A DNA stretch of 64,000 nt from Bradyrhizobium sp. BRP22 (GTDB taxonomy: Bacteria; Pseudomonadota; Alphaproteobacteria; Rhizobiales; Xanthobacteraceae), in NCBI RefSeq assembly GCF_020194175.1, contig NZ_JADYVX010000014.1:1-64000 (forward strand), written 5' to 3'. Shown piece by piece: positions 18,175 to 27,127 of this stretch. The translations under genes and the position numbers were made by a program. The notes below the pieces were generated by a model that saw only the letters and a list, made by a program, of their open reading frames with translations, did not search any database and was not told where the DNA came from. Every line of letters begins with the position of its first letter. The first letter of the stretch is position 1.

Positions 18175-18477
18175 GCCGCGCCCCATCCTCCGGCGACAAT
18201 AAGATGAGGTGGCTGTCTTGTCCAAAGCGCGGCGATAAAACGTGGCGCAAAGCTACAAACAGTGTGTGATCGGCTTTGGGGTATTCAGCGCCCATGCCCG
18301 CGTTGGTCGGGAGGCAGCATTGAAGCTCGACTTCACAATGTCAGCTTTGGGCCAGTGGACTAAACCGCTCGCGCGGTAGGCGCCAGCGGCTGGCGGCGGA
18401 GCCAAGAGGATAGCGCAACGGGGCGTCCTGTCTTGGGATGAGGGGTTCGCAACCTTCACCCAAGACAGGAGCATCCC
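18175..18477. other. Intergenic region between dipeptidase and integrase remnant
   Basis: About 300 bases with no gene. The part next to the integrase holds a perfect 12-base hairpin described separately. The remainder should contain the dipeptidase promoter, but no box is obvious. Confidence 0.5.
18426..18470 (+). promoter_or_regulatory. Hairpin overlapping the integrase ribosome binding site
   Basis: TCCTGTCTTGGG (18426-18437) and CCCAAGACAGGA (18459-18470) form a perfect 12-bp stem with a 21-base loop. The right arm covers most of the AGGAG ribosome site in front of the ATG at 18478, so folding of the mRNA would hide the start. Possibly it limits recombinase translation. Confidence 0.55.
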
Positions 18478-18958
18478 ATGACCGACGAGACAGTAAGCCC
18501 GTTGCGCCGGCGCATGATCGAGGACATGACGATCCGCAAGTTCGCGCCGAAGACCCAACATGACTACGTGCAGAGGGGCAAGAACTTCGCCGCGTTTCTC
18601 GGGCGATCACCCGACACGGCGAGCTTCGAGGACGTGCGCCGCTACCAACTGCATCTGGCCGCGAGCGGTGGATCCGGGGCAGCCGATGACCACGCGCCAG
18701 CTCAATCGCGCCTGTCACGCTGCCGCGCAGATGGCGGAGATCAGCAAGCGCGTCTCGCTGCACACCTTGCGGCACAGCTTCGCCACCCACCTCTTGGAGC
18801 AGAACATCGATGTCCGCGTGATCCAGGTGCTGCTCGGCCATGCAAAGCTCGACACCACGGCGCTCTATACCCGCGTCGCCACCAAGACGATCAGCGAGGT
18901 CATGAGCCCGCTGGAGCACATCGCGCTCAAGCTCAAGGAGGTCCGGCCGCCCGGCTGA
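18478..18958 (+). pseudogene. IS91-type tyrosine recombinase, internally deleted and frameshifted
   Basis: The first part (MTDETVSPLRRRMIEDMTIRKF... written here only in part) is the N-terminal SAM-like core-binding domain of the tyrosine recombinases that accompany IS91-family elements. After about residue 64 the sequence jumps, in the +1 frame, to the C-terminal catalytic part with MTTRQLNRACHAAA, LRHSFATHLLEQ, LLGHAKLDTTALYTR and EVRPPG. Roughly 150 residues of the middle, including the first catalytic arginine region, are absent near 18670. The protein cannot be an active recombinase. Confidence 0.85.
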
Positions 18959-19025
18959 CGCACGCGTGTCGCGCCCGGCCTTGGAGGTTGCGGACATCTT
19001 CCGCGACGGTGGCCCGGCATGCCAC
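18478..19025 (+). mobile_element. IS91-family element remnant
   Basis: The deleted recombinase is followed, with IS91-typical spacing, by the first residues of the IS91 transposase: frame 18966 reads SRPALEVADIFRDGGPA and then loses similarity. No zinc-finger or catalytic part of the transposase remains. The right boundary is approximate because the sequence degenerates. Confidence 0.75.
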
Positions 19026-19357
19026 GGCATCGGCCGACAGCTCCAACGAACCACATCAGGATCGACACCTCATGACCGTGCCGCAATCCCGCAAATCCGC
19101 TCGCCGCGCTCGCTGGCTCTCGACCGGCCACGGCAGAGCGCGCCCAGATATCCACCAGCCGTCGCAAATCGTCGGACAACTTGTGGAGTTCAAGGCCATC
19201 CGCCGCGCATTCGTCAGCGACTTCACCGTCGCGCAACTCGTCGGGCCGACTCGATCCCAATCAACGAGCTCGCCCGCGGCGCTCAAATCCCCATAGCGCC
19301 TGCCGCACCGAAGCGGCCGGCATCCGAAAACCTTCACAAAAGCGGGCATCAGCGTCG
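18959..19357. other. Degenerate stretch after the integrase remnant
   Basis: About 400 bases that begin with the transposase start remnant. A frame at 19072-19296 encodes 74 residues (start MTVPQSRKSARRAR) that I do not recognise; it could be a fragment of another mobile gene. Nothing else is supported. Confidence 0.45.
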
Positions 19358-20899
19358 CTATCTCACCTCTTCGAAATCGCCCGGTTTCCAGCTCTTGTCG
19401 ATCGCGGCTTCGGTCGGGAAGTAGAGTCTAAGAATTGCCATGTACGCTCTGCCGGGAGCGGTCGGCAGCCAGTTGCGGGCCTTTCCGTCGGGCGCTTTTG
19501 GTCCGAAGTAAAGGTCCGTGCTTCCATCGACGTTCTGTTCGGGTTTTTGAGGCGACCCCAACGCCGGCGCTTCCTGACCATTGTCGTAGAGCGCGGCGCT
19601 GAAGGCATCGTACAGCGTGACGTTCCAGAATAGCTTGGCCGGAATGTTCGCTGGCAGGTGCAGGCGATAGTCGTTGCTTCCCGACAACGGTTTGCCTTGG
19701 CTATCGACGGCGACAATCGCGTAAATCGCACCTTCGCCGGGTGTGAATGTGAACATCCCGGGGCTTACCCCCCAGCTATAGCTGAAGAAGCTCGTCCGCG
19801 CATCTAGGGCGCGATATCCGCCGGACCGCATGATCCACGAAAGGTTCCAGGGTCCGGATGGGTGTGCGCGAGTCCCTCCGGTGAAGGGGTTGATCCAGTG
19901 CCGGTCCGGGTACATGACTTGGGAAACGCCGTTCACAACCGGGTCGTAGCTGAGGACGCGAGCCGTCTTGAACCCGGTCATTGCCGCTTTGTCGAGAATA
20001 GAGCGGGTATGTGCATCCGGCCTGAAGGGCTGGCCTTTGACAATTCCGATTGACGCCAACATGCCGAGCCAATCGGGGCTGGCAAGATTTTCACCTTCAC
20101 TGTCGAGAAGTTGTTTGATTTGGTCAAATGCGGTGCTGTCCGTGCTTGGCAACAGGTTCAGCTTGACCGCCGAGGCATCAGGGAATTTCATCGGCTTCGC
20201 GGCGGCGTTGTCATTCAGTGGATAGACTTTCGTTTTATCCAGGTGCTCCACAGCAAGCCCCAGCTCTTTTGGATTCGCCACGAACGCGCGCAAGGTCACC
20301 AGGACGTTCATTGTTGCCGAGCGATAAACGTAATAGCCATTCGGCACGTCGCTCTTATAGCCCGGAGGTACGAGCAAAAACCTTCCACCTTCGCCGTGGT
20401 CCGGTCCAGCGAAGCCGACATCACCTGCGAAACTTTGCGCCCTCCACCGGAATAGGAACGCCCCAGTAATCCGAAAGGAAACCTTGCAGCTTGGGCGGCA
20501 ACTCCATCACGAGCGGACCGTCCTTGCCCAAGTCGAGGTAACCCACGGCGTACATGGTCACCGTGTTCGGAGTGAATACGAGGGTCTTGGCATCTGTGAG
20601 AGACTTCCAGATTGGCAAGACGTTGTAACCCGCGCCGAATGCCTTCTCCGATCCGGCCTGCATGCCCAGCGTCATGATTGCTGGCATGGCCCACATGTAC
20701 GTCTGTGTTGCGCGCTGGAATAGCAGTTCATCCTTTAAGGTCTGCGCTGCTTCGCTGGTTGGTTGTCCCTCCGGAAACGGCGAATTGGCTAGTTCGCGAA
20801 CCAGGTCGGTTCAGCCGCTGTTGCCGCCTGAAGTCCAAATGCCGTGACGACCGCAACCAGGCTGATGCGCAATTTGAAAACCAATGCTGTGACTCTCAT
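19358..20899 (-). pseudogene. DUF1254-family secreted protein, broken by two frameshifts
   Basis: The ATG at 20899 follows an excellent GGAAGGAG site and encodes a signal peptide (MRVTALVFKLRIS to AATAAE), then hits TAG soon after. The family sequence resumes in another frame as ELANSPFPEGQPTSEAA and runs to WGVPIPVEG, where a second shift near 20425 ends it at TGA. The next frame continues as GDVGFAGPDHGEGGRFLLVP and runs to the normal C-terminus with the DUF1214-like region (GSNDYRLHLPANIP, DLYFGPKAPDG). Placed end to end the three pieces match the intact neighbour at 20953-22446 throughout. It is a decayed tandem paralogue; the 3' piece alone is an open frame of 339 residues. Confidence 0.85.
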
Positions 20900-20952
20900 G
20901 ACTTGCTCCTTCCCAGGCAAGGCAGCATAAAGGTGAAACTCAGCAATGACTG

Positions 20953-22446
20953 TCAGACCTTCTCGAAATCCGGTAAGCGCCACGACTTGTCGAAGAATGC
21001 CTCGGTCGGGCCATAGAGGCGGAACCACACCCACCAACCCCGTCCCGGCAACGTCTTGATCCAGTTGCTCTCCTTGCCTGCGGGCGCTGTCGGTCCGAAG
21101 TACAGATCGATCGACCCGCCACCATTGGTCGCAAGCTTGTCGTAGGTCGACTTGGCCGCCACGTCGGTGTCGGTCTGGATCATTGACCTCGTCTCGAAGT
21201 CGTACACCGTCACCGACCAGAACTCCCTCACCGGCATGTTGGCTGGGACGCGCAGCCGATACTGGTTGGAGCCGTTGAGCCAATCACCCTTGCTGTCACG
21301 TGCGGAGCGCAGATACTGCGAGCCTTCGCCGATGTGCTTCTCCTTCATCGCAGGCGATGCCATTGTCGCCTGAAAATAATAGTTGATCCGCGCCTCAAGG
21401 TCGCTCCAGTACCTGCCGCGCAAGGCGGGGTTCAGCATGAGCACGAACTCCCATTGCGTGCCCGGGTAGTAGACGACGTCCTTGAGACGCGGCGCCATGC
21501 TGATGGCTTGATCGATCGCCCACGCAACGTCACTTGCCTCGGTGAGGATTTGTCTCATCCGTGCGTCGGGCCCGAAGGGTTTGCCGGGTTCAATGCCGAG
21601 CGATTTGAGCAAGGACAGCAGGAACGCACCGTCCTCGCTTGGGCCCACATAGTTGGCGACTTCCGCGGCGCGCTCCCAATACTTGAAGCCTTCCGGCGCA
21701 ATCGAGTTCCAGTTCTTGCCCGAGGTCAGCACGACTGTTGTTTTCGGCGGATCATTTCGCTTAGAGAGCGGGTAAATGCGCGTTGTCTCCAAGCTCTTTG
21801 CGGCTCCAGCAACATCGCGATTCCGGACGATACCGCGAGCAAAATACGCGGCCAGCGACGTCGGCGATATGACCCGGTAATAGCCCTCGGGGACCGTCTC
21901 GTTGAAACCGGCGGGAAGAATGAGAAACTTTCCGCCCTTGCCCTTGTCCTCACCGATCGGGCCGACACCAGCGATGGTCTGCTGCCACAAATCAAAAAAC
22001 GCGCCATACGAACCGGGCGCAACCTCGACCACCATCGGACCGTTTTTCCTGAGATCGAGGAAGCCCATCGCGTAGATCGTCGTGCTGTTGCCGGTCAGCG
22101 CGATACCATGCGGATCGAGGAAATGTTGAAGGAGATACCAGTCTCCTTCGCTCCCGCCGGCCTGTTGCAGTCCCGCGTTCAACTCGTTCATTGCGACGAG
22201 CGGGTCCACATACTGGTAGGCCAGCACAGCGCGCTGGAAATCGAGTTCGTCGTACAGCTTCTTAACAGTTTCGGCAGTCGGGAATCCCGCTTCGTACCGC
22301 AGGTCACCAATTCGAGTTCTCTTGATGTCCGCCGGTCGTTCGCTCGCTGAAGCCACTCCGGTGAAGCCTACGGTTGTGTTGGCCAAACCTCCCGCGATCA
22401 GAAGACCCGCAGGAACGAGCGAAAGGGTATCGCGACGTGTGGGCAT
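20953..22446 (-). CDS. DUF1254/DUF1214-family exported protein
   Basis: The 497-residue protein belongs to the COG5361 family (DUF1254 plus DUF1214), whose biochemical role is unknown. The N-terminus MPTRRDTLSLVPAGLLIAGG has a twin arginine followed by a hydrophobic stretch, so Tat export is plausible. The DUF1254 part includes GNSTTIYAMGFLDLRKNGP, and the C-terminal part has GSNQYRLRVPANMPVREFWSVTVYD and IDLYFGPTAPAGKESNWI. The start at 22446 has GGAGG six bases upstream. A broken paralogue follows 53 bases downstream, showing past duplication. A perfect FNR/FixK-type box lies 176 bases upstream. Confidence 0.85.
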   Translation of the reverse strand: MPTRRDTLSLVPAGLLIAGGLANTTVGFTGVASASERPADIKRTRIGDLRYEAGFPTAETVKKLYDELDFQRAVLAYQYVDPLVAMNELNAGLQQAGGSEGDWYLLQHFLDPHGIALTGNSTTIYAMGFLDLRKNGPMVVEVAPGSYGAFFDLWQQTIAGVGPIGEDKGKGGKFLILPAGFNETVPEGYYRVISPTSLAAYFARGIVRNRDVAGAAKSLETTRIYPLSKRNDPPKTTVVLTSGKNWNSIAPEGFKYWERAAEVANYVGPSEDGAFLLSLLKSLGIEPGKPFGPDARMRQILTEASDVAWAIDQAISMAPRLKDVVYYPGTQWEFVLMLNPALRGRYWSDLEARINYYFQATMASPAMKEKHIGEGSQYLRSARDSKGDWLNGSNQYRLRVPANMPVREFWSVTVYDFETRSMIQTDTDVAAKSTYDKLATNGGGSIDLYFGPTAPAGKESNWIKTLPGRGWWVWFRLYGPTEAFFDKSWRLPDFEKV

Positions 22447-22947
22447 AGCTGGCCTCCGTGCTATGAGCGTGCGGCAATTCTCGCGCTTTGCACTGAGCAA
22501 ATCTGCCGACCGGCGAGAATGATCCGCTCACCATTCGCTTGCCCGCATCATTGGGCGGACTATGTTGTTTGCTGTCTATGGTTGTACTAATTTAAGAGTG
22601 TCAGTATCAGGTGCGCATCCATTGATCCAAATCAATATCCGAGATAACGGCTCAGGAATGCCTGATTTGGTCATAAGCAGCAAAACTCAAAGCGAGCAAA
22701 ACAAGTCTGCCTTGGAGTGGATAGCGACTAAACCTCTCGGTAGCAGGCCAGGTCAAGTTCGACTGCCGAGCCGTTCCTCAACGGCATCTTCCAGGTCTTG
22801 ACGGTAACCGGGTCGAACGTTCTTCAATAGAAATAAGCAATCTCATCGTGCGGCGACGCGCTACGACAAACTTGCCGCCCACTCGTCGGCCTTCGTCAAT
22901 TTGCGCCAATCGAGTTGTGGCTGCGCGCCAACGAACCGCGCCCTGGA
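22447..22947. other. Low-GC intergenic region upstream of the DUF1254 gene
   Basis: About 500 bases without a supported gene, visibly richer in A and T than the flanks. It holds the FNR/FixK-type box at 22622-22635. A short frame from 22562 contains DNGSGM, which by itself resembles an ATPase motif, but nothing around it supports a kinase fragment. Confidence 0.5.
22622..22635. promoter_or_regulatory. FNR/FixK-type binding site
   Basis: TTGATCCAAATCAA is a perfect match to the FNR/FixK palindrome TTGAT-N4-ATCAA, which in bradyrhizobia controls low-oxygen genes through FixK2 and related proteins. The nearest start is the DUF1254 gene at 22446 on the minus strand. Function is inferred from the match only. 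Confidence 0.55.
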
Positions 22948-23889
22948 TCAGCGATCGACACCGTGCAGGGCCCGCCTCAGGCCCTCGTTGAGGCCGATGA
23001 GCGGCCGCCATCCGGTGGATGCGACCTTGGACAGGTCGAGTTCGAGCGAGCCGAACAGGCTCTCATTGGCCTCATTGCGGCCGGTGATGCTGAACAATGA
23101 ACGCAACACCAGCCGCGGCATGGAAAACAGGCGCGCCGGCTTGCCGGCCGCGGCGGCGAGGCGCTCGATGAATTCGGGCGTCGACACCTGCTCGTCATCC
23201 GCGACCAGGAAAATGTTGAACTGGCCGTCCGGATGCGAGAGCCGATGCAGCACGAATGACGTCAGGTTCTCCGCAGAGACGAACGCACGACGGTTGCTCA
23301 CATTGGCAAACGGTAGCGGAATTCCGGCACCGATCGCCTTTTCGAGCAGCGCCAGATTGCCCTTGGCACCGGAGCCGTAGATCAATGGCGGCCGAACGAC
23401 CGTGATCTTCATCTGGCTGCTTTGCGCCAAATGCCTCAATCCCGCTTCGGCGGCCGCTTTCGACATTCCATAGAGGCCGCGCGGCGTCAGGACATCGTTC
23501 TCGTTGAACGGCCTGCGGCCGTCGGTGGTTCGGCCATGTACCAGCACGGTGCTGACAAAGATGAAGTGGCGGACACCGGCATCGGCCGCGCAGCGGGCCA
23601 GATGCAACGTGCCTTCGAGATTCACGCTGCGATAGAGCTCGACGGCGTGTTCCTCGTGCCTGTGATGCACGCGCGCCGCCAGATGCACGACCGCATCGAC
23701 GCCTGCGAGCGCGGCGCGCCAGTCGGTCACCGGACCGATCGAATCGATCGTCGCCTCGTCGGCGGCGGCTTTCGGCTTGCGGACGGCGCGGCGCACCACC
23801 CAACCGTTGCGCGCCAGCACCGGCGCCATATGTCGCCCGACGAACCCGCTCGCTCCCGTCACCAGCACCACGGGTTCGTCATTACTCAC
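22948..23889 (-). CDS. NAD-dependent epimerase/dehydratase, probable UDP-keto-sugar 4-reductase
   Basis: This 313-residue short-chain dehydrogenase has the NAD-binding motif TGASGFVG at 11-18, the catalytic serine in FVSTVLVHG and the YxxxK pair in YGMSKAAAE. It resembles WbpV/WbpK and rhizobial WreQ, which reduce the 4-keto group of UDP-4-keto-6-deoxy-HexNAc to UDP-QuiNAc or UDP-FucNAc. The matching 4,6-dehydratase is encoded two genes upstream on the same strand, and the gene overlaps the end of the glycosyltransferase gene by 8 bases, so they form one operon. Which epimer is made cannot be read from sequence. Confidence 0.8.
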   Translation of the reverse strand: MSNDEPVVLVTGASGFVGRHMAPVLARNGWVVRRAVRKPKAAADEATIDSIGPVTDWRAALAGVDAVVHLAARVHHRHEEHAVELYRSVNLEGTLHLARCAADAGVRHFIFVSTVLVHGRTTDGRRPFNENDVLTPRGLYGMSKAAAEAGLRHLAQSSQMKITVVRPPLIYGSGAKGNLALLEKAIGAGIPLPFANVSNRRAFVSAENLTSFVLHRLSHPDGQFNIFLVADDEQVSTPEFIERLAAAAGKPARLFSMPRLVLRSLFSITGRNEANESLFGSLELDLSKVASTGWRPLIGLNEGLRRALHGVDR

Positions 23890-25102
23890 GACCGCTGCTC
23901 CGACACCGCCCTTCCGATCCGATCAGTCTCTGAATGAGGGCCGCGTATCCTGTCAAGGCGCGCTCGGGGCTATAGGTCCCCGCCACCGCGACGGCGCGCT
24001 CCGACAGCGTCGGATCGGGAGTTCGCGATGCCGCGCGGATCGCCTCGGCCAGTTGCTCCGGCATGCCTGGCGTCACAACCCGCCCGAGATCGTGCTCGGT
24101 CACCGTGAGCGCGGCTTCGGCCTCCGGCTCGGATACGAGGATGACCGGCCGACCCACGGCAAGCAGATTGTAGAACCGGCTCGGCACGGAGACGCCGGCG
24201 ACATCCTTGCGATAAGGAATGAGCCAGACGTCGGCGGCCGACAGAAAATCCTGCAGCTCCCCGTCCGCAACACGGTCCACCAACGTGATATTGGCGAGCT
24301 TGGCCTCGGACTGCATCGCCCTCAGTTCGTCGAACCCTATACCCCAGCCCGAAAGCAGAAAGTGAATGGTGGGGTCATCCTTTAGCAGGCGCGCGGCCTC
24401 GAACACGATCACGGGATCGTGGGTGAAGCCGAGATTGCCGGAAAGGCCGACGACAAAACGGCGGTCCAGCCCGCGACGGAAGGGATTGTCGGCCGCAACC
24501 GGACGAACCGCGGGTGTGATGGTGGTCCAGTTTGGAATGAAATCGATCTTGTCGCGCGTCATGCCGCGATAGCTCAGCAGCAACTTCTCGCTGTCGCGGC
24601 CGATGATGACGACGGAGGTCAACGCGTGGAACATCAGCCCGTTCATCGCGCGCATCGCCCTGGTGACGATTGAGCCCGGCCTCAGCAGGCCGCTCAGGAC
24701 GAGCACCTCCGGAAACAGATCGTGCAGGATCAGGATCGACCGCGCACGCTTCAACCTGGCCGCGGCGGCGACGCCGTAAGGGAGCACGAAGGGGGCCGTC
24801 ACGGTCAGCGCAATGTCGCCGGGCTCAAGCCGCCTGAGAAGGGCGAAGAAGGTGCGCACGGTGAACAGAAGCTCGGCGGTCGCGCGCTTGAGGAGCGCCG
24901 CCTTGCCCGGCATCCAGTTCTTGATCTCCTCGACCGCTGGCCGATCGGCTGCCGATTTCGACGCCGAGCCCGGCCATCCCGACAGCACCAGCACGTCCAC
25001 CTCGTTGGCGAGGCGGCTCGCTATCGCAGCCATGATCGCCGCAGTCGTGCTCTGGTCCGGCGGATAGTGCTGACTGACGACGACGACTTTGGGCTTCTGC
25101 AT
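23882..25102 (-). CDS. Family 4 glycosyltransferase, WbuB-like
   Basis: The 406-residue GT-B fold protein starts VVVSQHYPPDQSTTA, typical of WbuB-like transferases that add deoxy-amino sugars in O-antigen synthesis. The donor-binding C-terminal domain has VGLSGNLGFTHD, the WGIGFDEL segment and a final ADVWLIPYRKDVAGVSVPSRFYNLLAVGRPV region. I chose the ATG at 25102 because the longer reading overlaps non-coding-like arginine-rich sequence. It lies between the 4,6-dehydratase and the reductase genes, so FucNAc or QuiNAc may be its donor sugar (inference). Confidence 0.83.
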   Translation of the reverse strand: MQKPKVVVVSQHYPPDQSTTAAIMAAIASRLANEVDVLVLSGWPGSASKSAADRPAVEEIKNWMPGKAALLKRATAELLFTVRTFFALLRRLEPGDIALTVTAPFVLPYGVAAAARLKRARSILILHDLFPEVLVLSGLLRPGSIVTRAMRAMNGLMFHALTSVVIIGRDSEKLLLSYRGMTRDKIDFIPNWTTITPAVRPVAADNPFRRGLDRRFVVGLSGNLGFTHDPVIVFEAARLLKDDPTIHFLLSGWGIGFDELRAMQSEAKLANITLVDRVADGELQDFLSAADVWLIPYRKDVAGVSVPSRFYNLLAVGRPVILVSEPEAEAALTVTEHDLGRVVTPGMPEQLAEAIRAASRTPDPTLSERAVAVAGTYSPERALTGYAALIQRLIGSEGRCRSSGRE

Positions 25103-25131
25103 CGATGATTGGCCTCGCGGATCAGACCGGA

Positions 25132-27045
25132 TCACGCGGCGTTCGATCCGAATTCGGGCACGGCATCTTTCAGCACGGCGCGAATGGTGGCGCGATCGTC
25201 CGTGGCGATCGCCTCTTCCAGCGCGGCGAGCCACTTACGCAACATCGCCATCGGCGGCTCGTTCGGCTTGGCCGCCATGATGCCGGCAATCCCGATATCG
25301 ACTGTCGGCTCCTCGCTCGCGAACAGGATCTCGTTCAGCCGCTCGCCCGGCCGCATTCCGCTGAAGACAATATCGACATCGATACCGGGCTGCAGGCCGG
25401 ACAGGCGGATCATCCGCTCGGCAAGCTCGACGATCTTGACCGGCTGGCCCATCTCGAGGACGTAGACCGAGACGTCGGGCCGCGCCGGCGTCAGCGCATG
25501 CGTGGCCGCGGTCAGCACGAGATCGCAGGCTTCGCGGATGGTCATGAAATAGCGCACCATGTCGGGGTGCGTGACGGTGACCGGGCCGCCCGCCTCGATC
25601 TGCGCCTTGAATTTCGGCACCACCGACCCGTTCGAGGCCAGCACATTGCCGAACCGGACCGAGATCAGGCGCATGTGCGAACGGTCGCCGAACTGCACGG
25701 CGAGATCGTGATCGAGCGCCTGGCAATACATCTCGGCAAAGCGCTTGGTCAGGCCCAGCATCGAGACCGGCTCGATTGCCTTGTCGGTGGAGATCATCAC
25801 CATCGCCTTGGCGCCGGCTTCGCGCGCGGCGTCGGCGACGTTCACCGATCCGAAGATGTTGGTCTTGACGCCCTCGCTCCAGTCGCGTTCGAGGATCGGC
25901 ACGTGTTTCAGCGCCGCGGCGTGGAACACGATGTCAGGCTTGAACTCGCGCATCACCCGCACGATGCGCTCGCGGTCGCGGATATCGGCGATGCGCCCCT
26001 CCACTGTCGCCTGGGCGCCGCGCGCGGCGAGCGCCTCGGTGACCGCATAGAGCGCCGGCTCCGAATGCTCGATCACCAGCAGGCGGGCGGCGCCGAACGT
26101 CGCGACGCGGTCGCAGATTTCGGCGCCGATCGAGCCGCCGCCGCCGGTGACGATGACGCTCTTGCCCTTCACCAACCCTTCCAGGCGCGCATAGTCGATC
26201 GTCGCGCTCGGGCGCAGCAGCAGGTCCTCGACCGCGACATTGGTCAGCCGCGGCGCATCGCCGCCCTCGAGCGACGGCAGGCGGCTGACCATCAGGCCGA
26301 GCCGCCTCGCCCGCATCAGCACCGATTCGGGATGCGCTTCGGGCTCGAACGCCGACGGCGTCATCACGACGCGCTTGATCGGCTTCTCGCGACTCTGGAA
26401 ATCGCGGATCACGGCTTCGACATCGTCGACGCCGCCGAGCACGGGGATGTTGCGGATCTGCTGGCCGAGGTCGGAATTCGATGGCGACAGCACGCCGACC
26501 GGCCAGATCCGCTTGATCGCGCCGTTCTCGATCCCGCGCAGCACGATCTCGGCATCGGCCGCACGCCCGACCAGCAGCGTCGGCGCCGCGTCCTCGGTGC
26601 GCGCGTGATGGCGCGTGCGCGAGTAGCGGAAATAGCGGTAGCCGAAGCGGAGCGCGCCGAGCGAGAACACCTGCAGGAAGAAATACAGGATGATGGTGAT
26701 GCGGCCGAAAAACACCGTTCCGTGGAAGCTCGGCGCGATGAAGATGAAGACATAGTCGAGAACGACCAGCGCCAGCGTCAGGACCGCCGAGGCGCGCAGG
26801 ATGTTGAGGGCGTCCGGCAGCGAGATGAAACGCCATTTCGAGGTGGTGAGATTGAAGACGTAACAGACGACGATGCCGAAGACGACGAACCAGGGCAGGA
26901 TGCGCAGCAATAGCGGCAGGCGATCGGTGAGCAGATCGCCCTCGAACCGCAGGTAAAACGCCGCCAGGAGTGCGAACGCGGTCGCGAGCGCGTCGTGCGT
27001 GACGATCAGGAAATTGCGCGCGGTAAATTGCGAGAAACGCGTCAT
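25132..27045 (-). CDS. Membrane NDP-sugar 4,6-dehydratase, WbpM/PglF/WreV-like
   Basis: The 637-residue protein has about four N-terminal membrane helices, a nucleotide-binding CoA-like region, and a C-terminal short-chain dehydrogenase domain with GGGGSIGAEI at 301-310. The catalytic section is STDKAIEPVSMLGLTK; Lys434 is present, but the usual Tyr position, which is Met in WbpM and PglF, is Leu430 here. Relatives convert UDP-GlcNAc to UDP-4-keto-6-deoxy-GlcNAc for QuiNAc, FucNAc or bacillosamine. The downstream 4-reductase supports the first two. The protein is about the usual length for WbpM-type enzymes. Confidence 0.87.
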   Translation of the reverse strand: MTRFSQFTARNFLIVTHDALATAFALLAAFYLRFEGDLLTDRLPLLLRILPWFVVFGIVVCYVFNLTTSKWRFISLPDALNILRASAVLTLALVVLDYVFIFIAPSFHGTVFFGRITIILYFFLQVFSLGALRFGYRYFRYSRTRHHARTEDAAPTLLVGRAADAEIVLRGIENGAIKRIWPVGVLSPSNSDLGQQIRNIPVLGGVDDVEAVIRDFQSREKPIKRVVMTPSAFEPEAHPESVLMRARRLGLMVSRLPSLEGGDAPRLTNVAVEDLLLRPSATIDYARLEGLVKGKSVIVTGGGGSIGAEICDRVATFGAARLLVIEHSEPALYAVTEALAARGAQATVEGRIADIRDRERIVRVMREFKPDIVFHAAALKHVPILERDWSEGVKTNIFGSVNVADAAREAGAKAMVMISTDKAIEPVSMLGLTKRFAEMYCQALDHDLAVQFGDRSHMRLISVRFGNVLASNGSVVPKFKAQIEAGGPVTVTHPDMVRYFMTIREACDLVLTAATHALTPARPDVSVYVLEMGQPVKIVELAERMIRLSGLQPGIDVDIVFSGMRPGERLNEILFASEEPTVDIGIAGIMAAKPNEPPMAMLRKWLAALEEAIATDDRATIRAVLKDAVPEFGSNAA

Positions 27046-27127
27046 GTGACGGATGGGCCAGGGACTAACGAGTTTGCAACAGCGTTCGGGGCTGCTGATA
27101 GCCCATATGCAGCGCGCATACCAGAGA

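Noticed and set aside
22562..22801. Small frame with DNGSGM, resembling a histidine-kinase ATPase motif
   Set aside because: No other kinase motif lies around it, there is no good ribosome site, and the FNR/FixK-type palindrome falls inside it, so the match is probably chance.
25105..26913. A plus-strand open frame of about 600 codons
   Set aside because: It is antisense to the membrane 4,6-dehydratase and has an arginine, histidine and aspartate-rich composition typical of shadow frames.
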